Origin: Bacillota bacterium | GTDB lineage: Bacteria; Bacillota; Dethiobacteria; Dethiobacterales; Dethiobacteraceae | NCBI GenBank assembly: GCA_018725565.1 | Contig: QLUR01000001.1 | Span: 124,001 to 188,000 of the forward strand | Length of the DNA stretch: 64,000 nucleotides | Reading direction: 5' to 3' | Shown: positions 61,919 through 64,000 of the stretch, piece by piece | Layout of the letters: every line of letters begins with the position of its first letter | Numbering within the stretch: the stretch's first letter is position 1 | Made by a program: the position numbers and the translations under genes | Notes under the pieces: model-generated | What the model was told of the DNA's origin: nothing | Databases searched by the model: none | What the model saw: only the letters and a program-made list of their open reading frames with translations

Positions 61919-63103
61919 GTGGCCAAAAGAACAGTCAGGGAGATAGCCCTGGCCGGCAAGCGTGTTTTTGTGCGCGTTGATTTTAATGTGCCGCAAAACG
62001 GCCCGGGAGAAATACTGGACGATACGAAAATCAGGGCGGCTCTGCCAACGATCCGTTACCTGCTTGACCAGGGTGCCGCCGTAATTTTGGCCAGCCACCT
62101 GGGGCGTCCCAAGGGGCGAGTGCAGGAGAACCTGCGCCTGGATGCGATTAGGCGGAGGGTGGCGGAATTACTGGGGCGGGACGTGCAAAAGACCAGCGAA
62201 GTCGTTGGGGAGACAGTCACGGCGGCAGCCGCTGCCCTGCAACCCGGGAAGATTCTGCTGCTGGAAAACGTCCGCTTTCACCCCGGAGAGGAAAAAAATG
62301 ACCCGGAGTTAGCCCGTGCTTATGCCAGCCTTGCTGAAATTTTTGTGTCGGATGCTTTCGGAACGGCTCATCGTGCTCATGCTTCCAACGTTGGGATAGC
62401 TGCCTTCCTGCCGGCGGTGGCCGGCCTGCTGCTGGCGGAAGAGGTGAGCAATCTGGACAAGGCTTTACTTAATCCCGACCGTCCGCTGGTAGCTGTTGCC
62501 GGAGGCAACAAGGTGGCCGACAAAATAGGCATTCTCAAAAACCTGCTTCATAAAGCCGAGTCCTTGTTGCTGGGCGGCGGTATGGCCAACACTTTTCTGC
62601 ATGCCAAAGGATGTCAGTTGGGACGTTCCAAGCTGGAAGAAAGCAGCCTGGCGGAAGCGACCGCCTTAATCGCTGCCGCAGCAGACCACGGTGTTAATCT
62701 TTGCCTGCCCGCGGATGTGGTGGTGGCAGAAGAGGCGGTTCCCGGTGCACAGGCGGAAGTGGTGCCGGTGAACGCCGTCCCGCCTGACAAGATGGCGCTT
62801 GATATCGGGCCGGCCACTCGCCGCCAGTATTCCGAAATAATCAGCGGGGCGGGAACGGTAATCTGGAACGGCCCGCTTGGCGTTTACGAAATTGAGCAGT
62901 TTGCCGCGGGGACTAATGCTATCGCCCGAGCGATAGCAGCTTCCGGTGCATTTTCCATTGTTGCCGGCGGCGATGCCGTGGCGGCGGTGGAAAAAGCGGG
63001 TGTGGCGGCTGAGATTTCACACCTTTCCACCGGGGGGGGCGCCACGCTGGAGTACTGGGAGGGCAGGGAACTGCCCGGCATTGCTGTTTTACAGGATAAT
63101 TAA
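61919..63103 (+). CDS. pgk: Phosphoglycerate kinase
   Basis: Makes ATP and 3-phosphoglycerate. The 394-residue protein has VRVDFNVP, the ILASHLGRPKG loop, LLLENVRFHPGEE, DAFGTAHRAHAS and the C-terminal GGGDA-type loop (VAGGDAVAAVEKAG, STGGGATLEYWEG). GTG 61919 follows a G-rich ribosome site. Order gap-pgk-tpiA-gpmI is the usual Bacillota glycolytic operon. Confidence 0.97.
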   Translation: MAKRTVREIALAGKRVFVRVDFNVPQNGPGEILDDTKIRAALPTIRYLLDQGAAVILASHLGRPKGRVQENLRLDAIRRRVAELLGRDVQKTSEVVGETVTAAAAALQPGKILLLENVRFHPGEEKNDPELARAYASLAEIFVSDAFGTAHRAHASNVGIAAFLPAVAGLLLAEEVSNLDKALLNPDRPLVAVAGGNKVADKIGILKNLLHKAESLLLGGGMANTFLHAKGCQLGRSKLEESSLAEATALIAAAADHGVNLCLPADVVVAEEAVPGAQAEVVPVNAVPPDKMALDIGPATRRQYSEIISGAGTVIWNGPLGVYEIEQFAAGTNAIARAIAASGAFSIVAGGDAVAAVEKAGVAAEISHLSTGGGATLEYWEGRELPGIAVLQDN

Positions 63104-63121
63104 CCTTAGGAGAGACAACAA

Positions 63122-63889
63122 ATGCGGGTACCAATTATTGCCGCCAACTGGAAAATGTATAAAACCACTGCTGAGGCTCAGGATTTCCTGGGTAAATTCT
63201 CCGGGATGGTTACAGCGGGGAAGATAGAAGTTGTTATCTGCCCGCCTTTTACATTGCTCTGCGCAGTGGCAGCACTATGCCGGCAAAGCGGGCTGAAGCT
63301 AGGCGCACAAAATATGTTTTGGGAAATGTCCGGTCCCTATACCGGAGAGGTTTCACCGCGGCATCTGGCGGATCTGGGCGTTCACTATGTGCTTCTCGGC
63401 CATTCTGAACGGAGGCAGCATTTCGACGAGACTGAGGAAGACATCTCCCGCAAGGTGAAGGCCGCTTTCGCCGCTGACCTGACTCCCATCGTCTGTGTCG
63501 GAGAAAGCTGGCCGGAGCGCCTGGCCGGTCAGACAGCCAATGTGGTGCAAAGACAGCTGGCGTCAGCTTTGCGGGACTTGGACCCTTCCCAGGTGCGGCG
63601 CGTGGTTGTGGCTTATGAACCGGTCTGGGCCATCGGCAGCGGCCTGCCGGCTGCCCGGAATGACGCGGAACAGGCGGCGCTGGAGCTCCGCCGGCAGATT
63701 GGGGAGCAGTTCAGCCTGAAAGTAGCCAGAGATGTGCGTATCCAGTACGGCGGCAGCGTTAATCCGGAAAATATCCGGGAGTTTATGGGCAGTCCCGAGA
63801 TTGACGGTGCCCTGGTAGGCGGCGCGAGCCTGAATGCCGAAAGTTTCGCGGCGCTTGTCAGCAGTGCCGCGCAAGCGGAAGCGCTATGA
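63122..63889 (+). CDS. tpiA: Triosephosphate isomerase
   Basis: Interconverts dihydroxyacetone phosphate and glyceraldehyde 3-phosphate. The 255-residue protein has Lys11 (NWKM), His94 (LGHSERR), Glu166 (YEPVWAIG) and the phosphate loop YGGSVN. ATG 63122 follows TTAGGAGAGAC. It overlaps the gpmI start by 4 bases. Confidence 0.97.
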   Translation: MRVPIIAANWKMYKTTAEAQDFLGKFSGMVTAGKIEVVICPPFTLLCAVAALCRQSGLKLGAQNMFWEMSGPYTGEVSPRHLADLGVHYVLLGHSERRQHFDETEEDISRKVKAAFAADLTPIVCVGESWPERLAGQTANVVQRQLASALRDLDPSQVRRVVVAYEPVWAIGSGLPAARNDAEQAALELRRQIGEQFSLKVARDVRIQYGGSVNPENIREFMGSPEIDGALVGGASLNAESFAALVSSAAQAEAL

Positions 63890-64000
63890 ACAGGCCGCGG
63901 CCGCTTTTGCTTGTTATTCTTGACGGCTGGGGGTTGGGCCGGAACCGGAAAGGCAATGCTGTTCACCAGGCAAAACTTCCTTTTTACCGTTCTTTGCTGG
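63886..64000 (+). CDS. gpmI: 2,3-bisphosphoglycerate-independent phosphoglycerate mutase, 3'-truncated
   Basis: Only the first 38 codons lie in the window. ATG 63886 overlaps the tpiA stop (ATGA). The N-terminus PLLLVILDGWGLG, followed by GNAVHQA, matches the metal-binding start of the alkaline-phosphatase-superfamily mutase, and the place after tpiA is exactly where gpmI is expected. The rest runs off the end. Confidence 0.9.
   Translation, partial: MNRPRPLLLVILDGWGLGRNRKGNAVHQAKLPFYRSLL

Overview
The window reads as chromosome of an anaerobic, endospore-forming member of the Bacillota, most like the Peptococcaceae/Desulfotomaculum-Moorella group. The case rests on gene content: LonB beside LonA, a SpoIVFA/SpoIVFB-type pair, WhiA/YvcK/RapZ, MinC-MinD-MinE beside MreBCD, an Rnf complex, a B12-type radical SAM/DUF2344 pair next to RNase E/G, and sigma-54 directly upstream of the glycolytic genes. 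By eye the DNA is fairly G+C-rich. Almost everything is on the + strand, coding density is very high, and no stretch above 300 bases lacks a gene. I see no rRNA, tRNA, IS element or CRISPR array. The species cannot be named from this alone.

Layout: (1) 1-11.7 kb, protein quality control and housekeeping: tig (5' cut), clpP, clpX, lonB, lon, engB, valS, folC. (2) 11.8-16.7 kb, a complete rnfCDGEAB operon. (3) 16.7-26.5 kb, a lone moaC, then a Mrp/Mbh-type cation-antiporter module in the order of the archaeal mbhA-H membrane arm but with no hydrogenase genes. Two further antiporter-like subunits follow; the last carries five 25-residue repeats and a terminal membrane helix. Next are apbE, the FMN transferase that could modify RnfD and RnfG, and a Gx-type transporter. 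(4) 26.5-35.3 kb, maf, radC, mreBCD, the elongation transpeptidase PBP2, minCDE and rodA: cell shape and division-site selection. (5) 35.3-41.9 kb, a SpoIVFA-like degenerate M23 protein and SpoIVFB-like S2P protease, a VapBC-type pair, the radical SAM/DUF2344 pair and RNase E/G. (6) 41.9-52.2 kb, uvrB, uvrA and uvrC, with a 3.4-kb accessory island between uvrB and uvrA. (7) 52.2-64 kb, a HAD phosphatase, an FMN hydroxyacid oxidase-like protein, two PHP phosphoesterases around a Crp/Fnr regulator, rapZ-yvcK-whiA, rpoN, and gap-pgk-tpiA-gpmI (3' cut).

How the parts may work together: Rnf couples ferredoxin:NAD+ electron transfer to an ion gradient, and the adjacent Mrp/Mbh-like module could exchange Na+ for H+, so the 15-kb run looks like one bioenergetic neighbourhood with its own flavinylation enzyme. 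The most unusual items are the repeat-bearing third antiporter subunit, a chymotrypsin-fold protease paired with a membrane-anchored BsuPI-like (protease-inhibitor) protein in the uvrB-uvrA island, a 19-bp exact repeat linking the uvrB 3' end to that protease, and a 41-bp palindromic spacer repeated twice inside the rnf operon.
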